Shown one piece after another: positions 29,312 through 39,872 of a stretch of DNA of 64,000 nucleotides (positions are counted from its first letter, which is position 1; every line of letters begins with the position of its first letter). This DNA comes from an uncultured Hyphomicrobiales bacterium (GTDB lineage Bacteria > Pseudomonadota > Alphaproteobacteria > Rhizobiales > Beijerinckiaceae), in the NCBI GenBank assembly GCA_903824185.1, contig CAIJVU010000018.1, forward strand, positions 51,170 to 115,169, written 5' to 3'. Under the pieces are notes generated by a model. It saw nothing but the letters and a program-made list of their open reading frames with translations, was not told the origin of the DNA and did not search any database. Position numbers and translations under genes: made by a program.

Positions 29312-30741
29312 GCACAGCTTGGCTCTGGACACCGGCCCAGTTGCAGGACGCGTTGGGCATCAACGCGCCTGAGGCTTTGACGGGCGTGCGTGGACTTTCG
29401 ATTGATACGCGGACGCTGGATGCGGGTGATCTCTTTGTGGCCTTGCGCGATGTGCGTGACGGGCATGATTTTGTGGAAGTGGCGTTTGCCAAGGGCGCCG
29501 CAGCGGCTCTGATCGATCAAAACCGCGAAGAGGCTTTGGCGGGTCTTGGTCCGCTTTTGCCTGTGGCCGATCCTTTGACCGCTTTGGAGGCTTTGGGGGC
29601 GCATCGGCGGGCAGAGGCACAGGCACAGGTGCTGGCCATTACCGGCTCGGTTGGCAAAACCGGCACCAAGGAAGCCTTGCGGGTTATGCTGTCGGCGTTT
29701 GGTTCAACCCATGCCTCAGCCGCCTCCTATAACAATCATCTGGGTGTGCCTTTGACCTTGGCGCGGATGCCGCTTGAGAGCCAATACGGGGTTTATGAAA
29801 TCGGCACCAATCACCCCGGTGAAATCGGGCCGCTGTCCCATCAGGTCAAGCCGCATATCGCGCTGGTGACCACGGTTGAAAAAGTCCATATCGAAAACTT
29901 TCCATCCGAAGAAGCGATTGCGGATGAAAAGGCGGAGATCTATGGCGGGCTTTGCCAAGGCGGGGTGGCGCTTTTGCCGCGAGACAACCGCCATTACGAC
30001 CGTTTGCAGGCCCATGCGGCGCGGTCTCCCGCAGGACGTCTTCTGTCGTTCGGCATGCATGCCGAGGCCGATATTCGTGGGCTGGATGTCTCGCTCTTTC
30101 CCGATCATTCCACCATCACGGCATCGGTCTGTGGTCAGCGCCTTGTTTTTGATTTTGGCGCACCGGGCCAGCATCTCGTCAATAATGCCTTGGCCATGCT
30201 TGGCTGTGCCTCTGCGTTGGGGCTTGATCTTGAAAAAGCCGCGCGGCGCTTGGCGCAGGTCAAGCCGCCGAAAGGCCGTGGCGAGCGCCTGACCTTGCAA
30301 GGCCATGGGCTTGCCTTCACGCTGCTTGACGAGAGCTATAATGCCAATCCTGCCTCGATGCGCGCCGCTTTGGCGCTGTTGGCGCAAACGCCCGTGCGCG
30401 GGCAGGGACGCCGGATTGCGGTGATGGGTGATATGTTGGAACTCGGCGCGGATGCAGAGCTGCTGCATCGCGGTTTGGCACCAAGCCTTGAGCAGCACGC
30501 AATTGATTATGTCTTTGCCGCAGGGCCTTTGATGCAGGGTCTGTATGAGGCTTTGCCCGCCTCCCGCAAGGGCGCTTGGCAGGCGCGGGCGGAGGATCTC
30601 ATCGCGCCTCTTTGCGCGGCCTTGCAGGCCGGTGATGTGGTCATGGTCAAAGGCTCGTTCAGCTCGCGCATGGGCGAGGTGGTCAAGGCTTTGAAAGCCC
30701 GTTATTTTGAAGGCGCAAGCCTGCGCCCCCAATCGTCATAA
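29308..30741 (+). CDS. murF: UDP-MurNAc-tripeptide:D-Ala-D-Ala ligase
   Basis: A 477-residue Mur ligase catalysing the last cytoplasmic step of UDP-MurNAc-pentapeptide synthesis, attaching D-Ala-D-Ala made by Ddl (encoded further on in the cluster). The nucleotide loop ITGSVGKTGTKEAL lies near residue 112, and EIGTNHPGEIGPL and DESYNANPASM follow, the latter the MurF-typical segment before the C-terminal domain. ATGA overlap with murE and an 11-base gap to mraY show a single transcript. Confidence 0.96.
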   Translation: MSTAWLWTPAQLQDALGINAPEALTGVRGLSIDTRTLDAGDLFVALRDVRDGHDFVEVAFAKGAAAALIDQNREEALAGLGPLLPVADPLTALEALGAHRRAEAQAQVLAITGSVGKTGTKEALRVMLSAFGSTHASAASYNNHLGVPLTLARMPLESQYGVYEIGTNHPGEIGPLSHQVKPHIALVTTVEKVHIENFPSEEAIADEKAEIYGGLCQGGVALLPRDNRHYDRLQAHAARSPAGRLLSFGMHAEADIRGLDVSLFPDHSTITASVCGQRLVFDFGAPGQHLVNNALAMLGCASALGLDLEKAARRLAQVKPPKGRGERLTLQGHGLAFTLLDESYNANPASMRAALALLAQTPVRGQGRRIAVMGDMLELGADAELLHRGLAPSLEQHAIDYVFAAGPLMQGLYEALPASRKGAWQARAEDLIAPLCAALQAGDVVMVKGSFSSRMGEVVKALKARYFEGASLRPQSS

Positions 30742-30752
30742 AGGACTGATCG

Positions 30753-31835
30753 ATGTTAAGTTTGCTGGCGGATTACACCAACCTGATCGGCGGATTGAAC
30801 GTATTTCGCTACATCACCTTCCGGACCGGCGGGGCGACAGTCACGGCTTTGTTCTTTGTGTTTCTGTTCGGCTCACGCATGATCAAAAGCCTGCGCGTGC
30901 GGCAAGGCAAAGGGCAACCGATCCGCAGCGACGGCCCGCAATCGCATCTGGCCAAGCGCGGCACGCCCACGATGGGCGGCTTGATGATTTTGTCGGGCAT
31001 GATCGTGTCAACGCTGCTATGGGCCAATCCGCTCAATCCCTATGTCTGGATTGTCATGGCGGTGACCTTGGGCTTCGGGCTGATCGGCTTTTATGATGAT
31101 TATCTCAAAGTCACCAAGCAAAGCCATAAAGGCTTTTCCGGCAAATCGCGTCTGGTGCTGGAATTTGTGATTGCGGTGGTGGCCTGTGTCGCGATGTCGG
31201 GTGTCGGATCGGCGCGTTTGGCCACCGGTTTGACCTTTCCCTTCTTCAAGGAAGTGGTGCTTGATCTCGGCATTTTCTTCTTTGCCTTTGGCGGTTTTGT
31301 GATTGTGGCGGCGGGCAATGCGGTCAACCTCACCGATGGTCTGGACGGCTTGGCGATTGTGCCGGTGATGATTGCAGCCGCAACCTTCGGACTGATCGCC
31401 TATCTGTCGGGCAATGCGGTTTTTGCCAATTATCTGCAAATCCATTTCACGCCCGGCACCGGTGAATTGGCGGTGGTGTGTGGCGCCATGTTGGGCGCGG
31501 GTCTCGGCTTTTTGTGGTTTAACGCGCCGCCCGCCCAGATTTTCATGGGCGATACCGGATCGCTTGCTTTGGGTGGTTTGTTGGGCACGATTGCGGTGGC
31601 CACCAAGCATGAAATCGTGCTGGCGATTGTCGGCGGCTTGTTTGTGCTGGAGGCGCTGTCGGTGATCATTCAGGTGGCCTCCTTCAAGCTGACCGGCAAG
31701 CGGGTGTTCCGCATGGCACCGATCCATCACCATTTCGAGCAATTGGGCTGGTCGGAACCGCAAGTGGTGGTGCGCTTCTGGATTATTGCTGTTGTGCTGG
31801 CCTTGGCAGGTCTTGCCACGTTGAAACTGCGCTAA
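30753..31835 (+). CDS. mraY: Phospho-MurNAc-pentapeptide transferase (lipid I synthase)
   Basis: A 360-residue polytopic enzyme of the inner membrane with about ten helices. Family motifs are present: [10 protein letters not shown], the DDY-containing [12 protein letters not shown] with catalytic aspartates, [22 protein letters not shown], and the cytoplasmic HHHFE motif in [11 protein letters not shown]. It transfers phospho-MurNAc-pentapeptide to undecaprenyl phosphate, forming lipid I for MurG. Length and motif order are complete. Confidence 0.97.
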   Translation: MLSLLADYTNLIGGLNVFRYITFRTGGATVTALFFVFLFGSRMIKSLRVRQGKGQPIRSDGPQSHLAKRGTPTMGGLMILSGMIVSTLLWANPLNPYVWIVMAVTLGFGLIGFYDDYLKVTKQSHKGFSGKSRLVLEFVIAVVACVAMSGVGSARLATGLTFPFFKEVVLDLGIFFFAFGGFVIVAAGNAVNLTDGLDGLAIVPVMIAAATFGLIAYLSGNAVFANYLQIHFTPGTGELAVVCGAMLGAGLGFLWFNAPPAQIFMGDTGSLALGGLLGTIAVATKHEIVLAIVGGLFVLEALSVIIQVASFKLTGKRVFRMAPIHHHFEQLGWSEPQVVVRFWIIAVVLALAGLATLKLR

Positions 31836-31961
31836 CAGACGCGTCTTTCAAGCCGCGCGATCCACTTTTGTGACGGGGTGGTACGGGTATTAAGCAAAAG
31901 TAAAGAATATTGGCGCATTGGTTGCTCTTCGCGCCGTTATTTTTGCTGGGTTGAGGATTTG

Positions 31962-33401
31962 ATGACGCCTGTCACCACCATGGCTGGTTGTAAAGTGGCC
32001 GTTTTCGGCTTGGGCGGGTCTGGCCTTGCCACCGCCGAAGCCTTGCGGGCGGGCGGTGCTGTCGTCACCGTCTGGGATGATGGCGAGGCCGCGCGCGCCA
32101 AAGCGCAGGCGGCGGGCTTTCAGGCCCTTGATCCCCTGCAAAACGGACTGTCCGGCTATGCGGCTTTGGTGCTGTCGCCCGGCGTGCCTTTGACCCACCC
32201 GAAACCGCATCCGGTGGTGGATGTCGCGCGATCGGCCGGCGTCGAAATCATCGGCGATATCGAATTATTCTGTCGGGAGCGCGAAAAGCTTTGCCCCGAT
32301 GCGCCCTTTGTGGCGATTACCGGCACCAATGGCAAATCCACCACCACGGCCTTGATTGCGCATTTGTTGCGGCAGGCGGGACGCGATGTCGCGATGGGCG
32401 GCAATATCGGCACGGCGATTTTATCCTTGCCCGTACCTGCGCCCCATCGGATCCATGTGGTGGAATGTTCGACCTTCCAGATTGACCTGACGCCCTCCCT
32501 CAATCCGAGCATCGGCATCCTGACCAATCTGACGCCCGACCATCTCGACCGCCACGGCACCATGAGCCAGTATGCCGCCATCAAAGAGCGTTTGGTGACA
32601 GCCTCCACCCAAGCCTTGATCGGGCAGGATGACGACTGGTGTCGGGCGATTGCAGACCGCTGCCGCAAAGCGGGCCGCAGCGTCATCCCCTTCACCATGC
32701 GGGACGGGGATGGCGAGGGGCTCTGGTTGCGCGGCCATGAGGTCATCGCGCGCGATCAGCAAGGGCACGTTCTCGTTTATCCGCTTGAGGGCATCGCCAC
32801 CTTGCGTGGCACCCATAATGCCCAAAATGCCTCAGCCGCCATTGCCTGCGCGCAGGCAATGGGTGTGGCACAAGAGACCATCCTTGCCGGTTTGAAAACC
32901 TTTCCCGGTCTGGCCCATCGCATGGAAGTTTTGGGGCATATCGGGCCGGTGCTCATTGTCAATGATTCAAAAGCCACCAATGCGGATTCCGCTGAAAAGG
33001 CTTTGGCGAGTTATCCGCGTGATCTCTATTGGATCATCGGCGGTGTTGCCAAAGAGGGCGGCATTGCCTCGCTGGCGCCTTATTTTGATCGTCTTGCCCA
33101 TGTCTATCTGATCGGCAAGGCCGCAGACCTGTTTAAATCACAATTGCCCGCCCACCTGCCCGTTACACAGAGCGGCACTTTGGATCAGGCCTTTGCGGAT
33201 GCGTTGCAGGACGCGCAAGCCTCGGGCGCGCAAGAGCCTGTGATGTTGTTATCACCCGCTTGCGCCTCTTATGACCAGTTCCCGAATTTTGAAGTGCGCG
33301 GTGCGCGTTTGCGGGCCTTGGCCGAGGCCCATCCGGATTTCGTACCCTTCGGGGTGTCCGTCACAAAGAACCAAGAGGCGTCCCATGGCATCGCGCATTG
33401 A
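31962..33401 (+). CDS. murD: UDP-MurNAc-L-alanine:D-glutamate ligase
   Basis: A 479-residue Mur ligase adding D-Glu to UDP-MurNAc-L-Ala. The N-terminal UDP-binding motif VAVFGLGGSGLATAEAL lies near residue 10. The ATP loop ITGTNGKSTTTALIAH is near 120, and NLTPDHLDRHG is a typical MurD segment. The C-terminal domain contains NDSKATNADSAEKAL. The frame opens at 31878, but ATG 31962 has GAGGA upstream and starts the domain. A 126-base gap after mraY, with AT-rich sequence, could hold an internal promoter. It overlaps ftsW by 17 bases. Confidence 0.96.
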   Translation: MTPVTTMAGCKVAVFGLGGSGLATAEALRAGGAVVTVWDDGEAARAKAQAAGFQALDPLQNGLSGYAALVLSPGVPLTHPKPHPVVDVARSAGVEIIGDIELFCREREKLCPDAPFVAITGTNGKSTTTALIAHLLRQAGRDVAMGGNIGTAILSLPVPAPHRIHVVECSTFQIDLTPSLNPSIGILTNLTPDHLDRHGTMSQYAAIKERLVTASTQALIGQDDDWCRAIADRCRKAGRSVIPFTMRDGDGEGLWLRGHEVIARDQQGHVLVYPLEGIATLRGTHNAQNASAAIACAQAMGVAQETILAGLKTFPGLAHRMEVLGHIGPVLIVNDSKATNADSAEKALASYPRDLYWIIGGVAKEGGIASLAPYFDRLAHVYLIGKAADLFKSQLPAHLPVTQSGTLDQAFADALQDAQASGAQEPVMLLSPACASYDQFPNFEVRGARLRALAEAHPDFVPFGVSVTKNQEASHGIAH

Positions 33402-34551
33402 ACGCTCGCCGCTGATCGATTGGTGGCGGACGATTGACCGGGTTTTGTTGGGTCTGATTTTGACGCTGATGCTGGCGGGCATTATTTTGTGTCTGGCTGG
33501 ATCGCCTGCGGTGGCGGATCGTCTGGGCCTGCCGCAATTTCATTTTGTGAAGCGCCAGATCTTGTTCATGGTGCCCGCCGCTGTTGTGATGCTGCTTGTC
33601 AGCTTCATGACGCCGCGCCATGTCCGGCGTGCGGCTTTGCTGGTCTATCTCGGTGCCTTGGGTCTTGTCTTCATTGCCTTGTTGTGGGGCGTGGAAGTGA
33701 AAGGCGCGCGGCGCTGGGTCAATTTTGCGGGCATGAGCATCCAGCCCTCCGAATTTCTCAAACCGGCTTTTGTGGTTTTAGTGGCGTGGGCGTTTTCGGA
33801 AGGCGGCAAGCGCAAGGATCTGCCGGGCAATATCATCGGCTTTGTCTTGTTGTTTTCAACGCTGGTGCCGGTCGCTTTGCAGCCCGATATCGGACAAACC
33901 GGCTTGATGGCCATTTGCTGGGGCGGCTTGGTGTTTTTGTCGGGCCTGCATATTTTCTGGGTGGTGGGTTTTTCGGGCGTGGGCGTGGTGGGCCTTGCCG
34001 CGGCCTATAAATTCCTGCCGCATGTGAAAGCGCGTATTGACCGTTTCAGTGACAAGCAATCGGGTGACACGTTTCAGGTCGATAATGCCTATGAAAGTTT
34101 CATGCAGGGCGGCTGGTTCGGCAAAGGGCCGGGCGAGGGCACGATCAAACGGATTCTGCCCGACAGCCATACCGATTTTATCTTTGCGGTCACCGCCGAG
34201 GAATTCGGGATTATCATCTGTCTGGTGGTTTTGCTCTTGTTCATGATTGTGGTGTTGCGCGGTCTTGTTCTGGCGCGGCGCAATGATGATCCCTTCTGTC
34301 GTTTGGCTGCAGCGGGTCTGGTGATGTTGTTTGGCGTGCAGTCTGTCATCAATATGGCGGTGAATGTGCAATTGATGCCCGCCAAAGGCATGACGCTGCC
34401 GTTTATTTCCTATGGCGGCTCGTCCTTGATTTCCTTGGCGCTGGGCATGGGCTTTTTGCTGGCGGTGACGCGGAAACGACCACGGGCCGAAACATTCACA
34501 CCCGAACCCTATGCCGCCTATCAGGCCCCCTTTGCCGGAGAGCGGGCATGA
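33385..34551 (+). CDS. ftsW: Septal peptidoglycan glycosyltransferase FtsW (SEDS)
   Basis: A 388-residue SEDS-family membrane protein with about ten helices. Diagnostic parts: KGARRWVNFAGMSIQPSEFL (the periplasmic loop near the catalytic region, found in FtsW/RodA), LQPDIGQTGLM, LPDSHTDFIFAVTAEEFG and LPFISYGGSSL. FtsW polymerises glycan strands at the septum together with FtsI. The long upstream open frame lies inside murD, and ATG 33385 (MASRIERSPLIDWW) is the plausible start. ATGA overlap with murG follows. Confidence 0.95.
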   Translation: MASRIERSPLIDWWRTIDRVLLGLILTLMLAGIILCLAGSPAVADRLGLPQFHFVKRQILFMVPAAVVMLLVSFMTPRHVRRAALLVYLGALGLVFIALLWGVEVKGARRWVNFAGMSIQPSEFLKPAFVVLVAWAFSEGGKRKDLPGNIIGFVLLFSTLVPVALQPDIGQTGLMAICWGGLVFLSGLHIFWVVGFSGVGVVGLAAAYKFLPHVKARIDRFSDKQSGDTFQVDNAYESFMQGGWFGKGPGEGTIKRILPDSHTDFIFAVTAEEFGIIICLVVLLLFMIVVLRGLVLARRNDDPFCRLAAAGLVMLFGVQSVINMAVNVQLMPAKGMTLPFISYGGSSLISLALGMGFLLAVTRKRPRAETFTPEPYAAYQAPFAGERA

Positions 34552-35654
34552 GCGACACGCGGCCCATTTTATTATGTGCAGGGGGAACGGGCGGGCATTT
34601 GTTTCCCGCGCTCAGCCTTGCCTCGGTTTTAACAGCCCGCGGGGCCTCTGTGATGCTGGCCACCGATGACCGCGCCAAAGAGCATGGGTCGGATTTTCCG
34701 GCGGAGGCCATTTTTACCATTCGTTCCGCCACCTTCAAAAGCCGTCATCCGCTGGCTTTGCTGCAGGCGGGATGGCGGTTGTGGACCGGTTTTGTGCATT
34801 CCTTTTTGCTGATCAGAAAATTGCGCCCTTGTGTGGTCGTGGGTTTTGGCGGTTATCCCACCGTGCCGCCGATGCTGGCCGCCACAGTGCTGGGTGTGCC
34901 GACCCTGATCCATGAACAAAATGGCGTGCTGGGGCGTGCCAATGCGCTTTTGGCCCCTTGGGTGCGCGGTATCGGCACAGGGTTGAACGGCGTGCGCGGT
35001 ATGAAAGAAACGTGGCAGGCCAAAGCCCGTCATGTTGGCAATCCCCTGCGTGCCAAAGTCTTGGCCGCCATCGCCCCCTATCAGGCCCCTGATGAGGGCG
35101 GCGACCTGCGCGTGCTGGTCACCGGCGGCTCCTTGGGGGCGCGGGTGATGAGTGATATTGTCCCTGAGGCGATTGCAGCACTTGATGCGGGCTTGCGCCA
35201 ACGCTTGCATGTGATCCAGCAGGCCCGACCGGAATATCTCGAGCGCTGCCGCGCGCTTTATGCGCAGTCGGGTGTGAAGGTGGAGCTCGCTTCGTTTTTT
35301 GCCGATCTGCCCGCCCATATGGCTTGGGCGCATCTCGTGATCGGGCGGGCCGGTGCGTCAACGGTTGCGGAATTGGCAGCCTTGGGCCGTCCGTCTTTGC
35401 TGGTGCCTTTGCCGCATGCGATTGATCAGGATCAGGCGGCCAATGCGGCTTTTCTGGCACGAGCAGGGGCGGCGGATGTCATCGCCCAACAGGATTTTAC
35501 AGCCGCATGGCTCACCGATTGGCTCAGCAAACGCTTCACCAATCCGACCGCTTTGAAACAATCTGCCGATGCCGCCAAAGCCTTGGCAATCACCGATGCA
35601 GCCGAGCAATTTGCAGCCTTTGTGCTGGAGATTGCCCATCAGGAAAGATATTGA
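34548..35654 (+). CDS. murG: UDP-GlcNAc:lipid I transferase (lipid II synthase)
   Basis: A 368-residue GT28 glycosyltransferase on the cytoplasmic face of the inner membrane, converting lipid I to lipid II. The N-terminal GGTGGHLFPALSLA loop binds the lipid substrate phosphate; GFGGYPTVPPMLAA and HEQNGVLGRANALLA are MurG signatures. In the C-terminal domain GGSLGARVM and IGRAGASTVAELAALGRPSLLVPLP (split here only in reading) make the UDP-GlcNAc site. The start is fixed by ATGA with ftsW; murC follows 6 bases later. Confidence 0.97.
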   Translation: MSDTRPILLCAGGTGGHLFPALSLASVLTARGASVMLATDDRAKEHGSDFPAEAIFTIRSATFKSRHPLALLQAGWRLWTGFVHSFLLIRKLRPCVVVGFGGYPTVPPMLAATVLGVPTLIHEQNGVLGRANALLAPWVRGIGTGLNGVRGMKETWQAKARHVGNPLRAKVLAAIAPYQAPDEGGDLRVLVTGGSLGARVMSDIVPEAIAALDAGLRQRLHVIQQARPEYLERCRALYAQSGVKVELASFFADLPAHMAWAHLVIGRAGASTVAELAALGRPSLLVPLPHAIDQDQAANAAFLARAGAADVIAQQDFTAAWLTDWLSKRFTNPTALKQSADAAKALAITDAAEQFAAFVLEIAHQERY

Positions 35655-35660
35655 AACGCG

Positions 35661-37073
35661 ATGAAACTCCCGAGTGAATTAGGCCCCATTCATTTTACAG
35701 GTATTGGCGGTATCGGCATGTCAGGCATTGCCGAGGTCTTGCATAATCTGGGCTATCGCGTGCAAGGGTCGGATGCCTCCGACAATGCCAATGTGAAGCG
35801 GCTGCGCGACAAGGGGATCACGATTTTTATCGGACAGGCCGCCGCCAATATTCAAGGCGCGGAAGTCTTGGTGGTGTCCACCGCCATCAAGCGCGATAAT
35901 CCCGAATTGATGGCCGCACGGGAGCAGCGCATTCCGGTGGTGCGGCGCGCGGAAATGCTGGCCGAATTGATGCGTCTGAAACAATGCGTGGCGATTGCCG
36001 GAACGCATGGCAAAACCACCACGACCTCGCTGGTGGCGACCTTGCTGGATGCCGGTAAATTTGACCCCACCGTCATCAATGGCGGCATCATCAATGCCTA
36101 TGGCACCAATGCGCGTCTCGGGGATGGCGACTGGATGGTGGTGGAAGCCGATGAATCGGATGGCACCTTTTTGAAACTGCCCGCCGATATTGCCGTGATC
36201 ACCAATATCGACCCCGAACATCTCGATCATTTCAAAACATTCGATGCGATCAAAGAGGCTTTTCGCAGCTTTGTCGAAAACCTGCCCTTTTATGGCTTTG
36301 CGGTGATGTGCCTTGATCATCCGACGGTGCAGGAGCTGGTCGGGCGCATCGAGGATCGGCGCATCATCACCTATGGCGAAAATCCGCAAGCCGATGTGCG
36401 TTTGTCCCACATTGATCTTTCGGGCGGACGCTCGCGGTTTGTTGTCACCGTGCGGGATCGCAAAACAGGCGCGCTGACCGCGATTGACGGTCTGGAATTG
36501 CCCATGCCGGGCCATCACAATGCGTTGAATGCAACGGCTGCAATTGCGGTGGCCTTTCATTTGGGCATGGGGGTCGAGGCGATCAGGGCGGGCCTGAAAA
36601 GCTTTGGTGGTGTGAAGCGCCGCTTCACCCTGACCGGTTCATGGAACGGGGCGTCGATCTATGATGATTATGGTCATCATCCCGTGGAAATTGCCGCCGT
36701 CTTGCGCGCAGCCCGCGCCTCGACCAAGGGCAAGGTGATTGCGGTTGTCCAGCCCCATCGCTATTCGCGCTTGCAGGCGCTGTTCGAACAATTTGCCAGC
36801 TGCTTCAATGATGCCGATTGCGTGTTTGTGGCCGATGTCTATGCGGCGGGGGAAGCACCGATAGAGGGCGTGGACAAAGACGCGCTGGTCTTGGCCTTGA
36901 AGGCGCATGGTCATCGTCATGTCGTGGCTTTGGAAAGCCCCAAGGCCTTGGCGTCCCATATTCATGCCATAGCCGGTGAAAAGGATTATGTGATTTGTCT
37001 GGGGGCAGGTACGATTACGCAATGGGCCTATGCGTTGCCGGATGAATTGGCGGCTTTGGACACACCTGCATGA
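35661..37073 (+). CDS. murC: UDP-MurNAc:L-alanine ligase
   Basis: A 470-residue Mur ligase attaching L-Ala to UDP-MurNAc, the first step of stem-peptide assembly. [19 protein letters not shown] at residues 11-29 is the UDP-binding motif. [15 protein letters not shown] near 112 is the ATP loop. DEHPEH-type residues appear in [10 protein letters not shown], and [12 protein letters not shown] and QPHRYSRL are C-terminal signatures. ATGA overlap with murB follows. All segments are intact. Confidence 0.97.
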   Translation: MKLPSELGPIHFTGIGGIGMSGIAEVLHNLGYRVQGSDASDNANVKRLRDKGITIFIGQAAANIQGAEVLVVSTAIKRDNPELMAAREQRIPVVRRAEMLAELMRLKQCVAIAGTHGKTTTTSLVATLLDAGKFDPTVINGGIINAYGTNARLGDGDWMVVEADESDGTFLKLPADIAVITNIDPEHLDHFKTFDAIKEAFRSFVENLPFYGFAVMCLDHPTVQELVGRIEDRRIITYGENPQADVRLSHIDLSGGRSRFVVTVRDRKTGALTAIDGLELPMPGHHNALNATAAIAVAFHLGMGVEAIRAGLKSFGGVKRRFTLTGSWNGASIYDDYGHHPVEIAAVLRAARASTKGKVIAVVQPHRYSRLQALFEQFASCFNDADCVFVADVYAAGEAPIEGVDKDALVLALKAHGHRHVVALESPKALASHIHAIAGEKDYVICLGAGTITQWAYALPDELAALDTPA

Positions 37074-38041
37074 GCGACTTGGCCGACATCACGCCGATTT
37101 TGCGGGACCGCTTGCCGCATCTGCGCGGTGTGTTGAAGGCGCATGTGCCGATGGCGCCCTTTTCATGGTTTCGGGCCGGCGGTGTGGCGCAGGCCTTTTA
37201 CGAGCCGATGGATGAGGCTGATCTTGCGGTGCTGATGGCGGGTCTGCCGCCGGACATGCCGGTGACGGTGATCGGCATGGGATCGAATTTACTGGTCAGG
37301 GATGGCGGTATTGCCGGTGTGGTGGTGCGTCTGGGCAAATATTTTCAGGAGATTGAAAAAATGCCCGGGCATCGGATCAGGGCAGGGGCTGCGGCAGCGG
37401 ATGTGAAAGTCGCCCGCTATGCGGCTGACGCCGGATGGGCGGGGTTGGCGTTTTTGCGCGGCATTCCGGGGACGATCGGCGGTGCCATTGCGATGAATGG
37501 CGGGGCCTATGGCGGGGATATTGCGCAGGTCTTTGTCTCGGCCCAAGGGGTGGATCGCGCAGGGCGCGTGGTCAGGCTGTGGCCGGATGATCTGCATTTT
37601 TCCTATCGCCATGCCCGCCTGCCAGAAGATGTGATTTTGACGGAAGCCGTGTTGCAAACCCAACCCGGTGATCGTGAGGTCATCCAGCTTGAAATGGCGC
37701 GCATTTCCGCAGAACGCGCCACGACGCAACCGGTCAATACGCGCACCGGCGGCTCAACCTTCAAAAACCCGTTGGGCCCTGACAATCCGAAAGGCCTGAA
37801 AGCCTGGGAATTGATTGATCAGGCCGGGTGTCGCGGCTTGCGCTGCGGGGCGGTGCAGGTGTCGCATTTGCATTGTAATTTTCTGGTCGCCGAAGAAGGG
37901 GCCACCGCCACCGATATCGAGGCGCTCGGCAATGAAGTGCGGCGACGGGTGGAAGAGACCTCAGGCGTGGTTCTTGAATGGGAAATCCGCCGGATCGGAG
38001 AAACTGATCCGGCCATAACAGCAAGTGGATTGAGTGCATGA
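37070..38041 (+). CDS. murB: UDP-N-acetylenolpyruvylglucosamine reductase
   Basis: A 323-residue FAD enzyme that reduces UDP-GlcNAc-enolpyruvate to UDP-MurNAc with NADPH. FAD-binding segments [14 protein letters not shown] and [19 protein letters not shown] are clear. The catalytic serine lies in TGGSTFKNP, and a late glutamate is in the C-terminal domain. The extra [13 protein letters not shown] loop matches type II enzymes of Alphaproteobacteria and Gram-positives more than E. coli MurB, though the assignment of type is tentative. Overlaps murC and ddl by 4 bases each. Confidence 0.95.
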   Translation: MSDLADITPILRDRLPHLRGVLKAHVPMAPFSWFRAGGVAQAFYEPMDEADLAVLMAGLPPDMPVTVIGMGSNLLVRDGGIAGVVVRLGKYFQEIEKMPGHRIRAGAAAADVKVARYAADAGWAGLAFLRGIPGTIGGAIAMNGGAYGGDIAQVFVSAQGVDRAGRVVRLWPDDLHFSYRHARLPEDVILTEAVLQTQPGDREVIQLEMARISAERATTQPVNTRTGGSTFKNPLGPDNPKGLKAWELIDQAGCRGLRCGAVQVSHLHCNFLVAEEGATATDIEALGNEVRRRVEETSGVVLEWEIRRIGETDPAITASGLSA

Positions 38042-38961
38042 GCAAGCATGTGGCCGTGTTGATGGGGGGGCTGTCGTCCGAACGGCCTGTCAGTTTGTGG
38101 TCGGGTGCGGCTTGCGCGACTGCGTTGGAGGGCCAAGGCTATCGTGTCTCGCGGCTCGATGTGGGGCGTGATCTGGCGCAAGCTTTGACACGTCTCAAGC
38201 CCGATGTGGTGTTTAACGCTTTGCATGGACGCTTCGGCGAGGACGGGATCGTGCAGGGCATTTTGGAAATGTTGCAAATCCCCTATACCCATTCCGGCGT
38301 GCTGGCCTCAGCGCTTGCCATGCAGAAAGACCGCGCCAAGGCCGTGATGGCCGCCGCCGGTGTGCCGGTTGCCGAGGGGGTGACGGTGTCGCGCTTTGAG
38401 GCCGCCAGCCGCCATGTCCTGCCCGCCCCTTATGTGATCAAGCCGGTGAGCGAGGGCTCCTCTGTCGGGGTAATTGTCGTCCATTCCGACCGCACGCACC
38501 CGCCGCAGGAGCTTTTGCGCGACGATTGGCCCTATGGCGAATCAGTTTTGGTCGAAACCTACATTCCCGGGCGCGAATTGACCTGTGCGGTGATGGGTGA
38601 CAGGCCTTTGGGAGTCATTGAAATCCGTCCCACGGGCGGGGATCTTTACGATTTCGAAGCCAAATATTCAAAAGGTGGTTCTGTTCACGTTTTGGCCACT
38701 GATCTTAAACCATTTGTTTACCAAAATGTTCAAGAGTTAGCCCTGACGGCGCATCGTGCTCTCGGCTGTAGGGGCGTTAGTCGTGCTGATTTCAGATTTG
38801 ACGAAGAAGCGGACGGAACAGGTCGGCTCATTTGTCTGGAAGTTAACACGCAACCCGGAATGACCGCGACATCGCTTGTGCCCGAACTGGCCGCCCATGC
38901 TGGGCTTTCATTTGGTGAGTTGGTGCAATGGATGGTGGAGGACGCCTCCTTCGAGCGATAA
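38038..38961 (+). CDS. ddlB: D-alanine:D-alanine ligase
   Basis: A 307-residue ATP-grasp ligase making D-Ala-D-Ala for MurF. The N-terminus VAVLMGGLSSERPVSLWSG is the family opening, with NALHGRFGEDGIVQGILEM next. The central ATP-binding part has PYVIKPVSEGSSVGV, and the C-terminus has SRADFRFD and LEVNTQPGMTATSLVPE with the metal-binding Glu and Asn. From about 38650 to 38880 the bases are slightly richer in A and T than elsewhere in the gene, which is probably chance. It overlaps ftsQ by 34 bases. Confidence 0.95.
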   Translation: MSKHVAVLMGGLSSERPVSLWSGAACATALEGQGYRVSRLDVGRDLAQALTRLKPDVVFNALHGRFGEDGIVQGILEMLQIPYTHSGVLASALAMQKDRAKAVMAAAGVPVAEGVTVSRFEAASRHVLPAPYVIKPVSEGSSVGVIVVHSDRTHPPQELLRDDWPYGESVLVETYIPGRELTCAVMGDRPLGVIEIRPTGGDLYDFEAKYSKGGSVHVLATDLKPFVYQNVQELALTAHRALGCRGVSRADFRFDEEADGTGRLICLEVNTQPGMTATSLVPELAAHAGLSFGELVQWMVEDASFER

Positions 38962-39872
38962 CGGGACGGGGCCTGCGCGACGGCTTTTCCGCAGCCTCTA
39001 CAGGTGCGCGTCCGGGTCGCTGGCGGCAGGCGCGCTCGCGTGTTCCTGCTCCTTTGCTCAAATTGGTGGATGCGGTTCCGCAAGGGACGGGCAGTCTGCT
39101 GGCCTGTTGCCTTGTTGTGGTGTCCTTTTCCTATGGTCTGGTGCGCGGCGGTCATGCCGATGCGTTTATGTCCGCCTATGGTGATCCCTTCCATGCGGTG
39201 GGACGGGCGGCCGGATTTGAATTGAGCGAGATCAGCATTTCTGGTCTGGGTGATTTGTCCGAAGCCACGGTTTTGTCCGCCTCCGGTCTGCGCAGCGGTC
39301 TTGCTCTGCCTTTGATCGATCTGGAAGCCGTGCGCGATCATCTGATGGCGCTGCCGATGGTCAAAGATGTCGAATTGCGCAAGAATTATCCGCATGGTTT
39401 GGCCATGCATATCACCGAGCGCGAAGGCTTTGCGCTGTGGCAATCCAAAGGCGAATTGCTGGTGATCTCTCCCGATGGCGCTGTCATTGATAAATTCCGC
39501 GGTGAAATGCCCAAAGGCACGCCGCTGGTGGTGGGCGAGGGTGCCAATCTGCGTGCGCGCTCCTTGATAGCCTTGCTCGATGCCGAGCCGTCTTTGAAAA
39601 GCCATGTCCAATCCGCTGTGATGGTGGGCGGGCGTCGCTGGACCTTGAAGCTCGATCGCGGCATTGAAGCCCGCTTGCCCGAAGAGGGCGAGGCCGAAGC
39701 CATTGGCCGTCTGGCCTCTTTGGTACGCGAGCAAAAATTGCTGGAGCGTGCGATTGTGGCCGTTGATTTGCGCATGCCTGATCGTGTCGTGATGCGCCTG
39801 AATGACGAGGCCCTTGCTGAGCGGACGGAAACGCTCAAGAAGCTGGCTAAAGTGAAGGGAAGCCCGACATGA
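38928..39872 (+). CDS. ftsQ: Cell division protein FtsQ
   Basis: A 314-residue bitopic divisome protein. A basic cytoplasmic tail of about 55 residues precedes one membrane helix (GSLLACCLVVVSFSYGLV) and a periplasmic POTRA domain (ISISGLGDLSEATVLSASGL, about 100-170). The beta domain with DVELRKNYPHGLAMHITERE and a C-terminal part reaching 270 follows. FtsQ bridges early and late division proteins through FtsB and FtsL. Start ATG 38928 gives a 34-base overlap with ddlB; a later start within the basic tail cannot be excluded. ATGA overlap with ftsA. Confidence 0.92.
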   Translation: MDGGGRLLRAITGRGLRDGFSAASTGARPGRWRQARSRVPAPLLKLVDAVPQGTGSLLACCLVVVSFSYGLVRGGHADAFMSAYGDPFHAVGRAAGFELSEISISGLGDLSEATVLSASGLRSGLALPLIDLEAVRDHLMALPMVKDVELRKNYPHGLAMHITEREGFALWQSKGELLVISPDGAVIDKFRGEMPKGTPLVVGEGANLRARSLIALLDAEPSLKSHVQSAVMVGGRRWTLKLDRGIEARLPEEGEAEAIGRLASLVREQKLLERAIVAVDLRMPDRVVMRLNDEALAERTETLKKLAKVKGSPT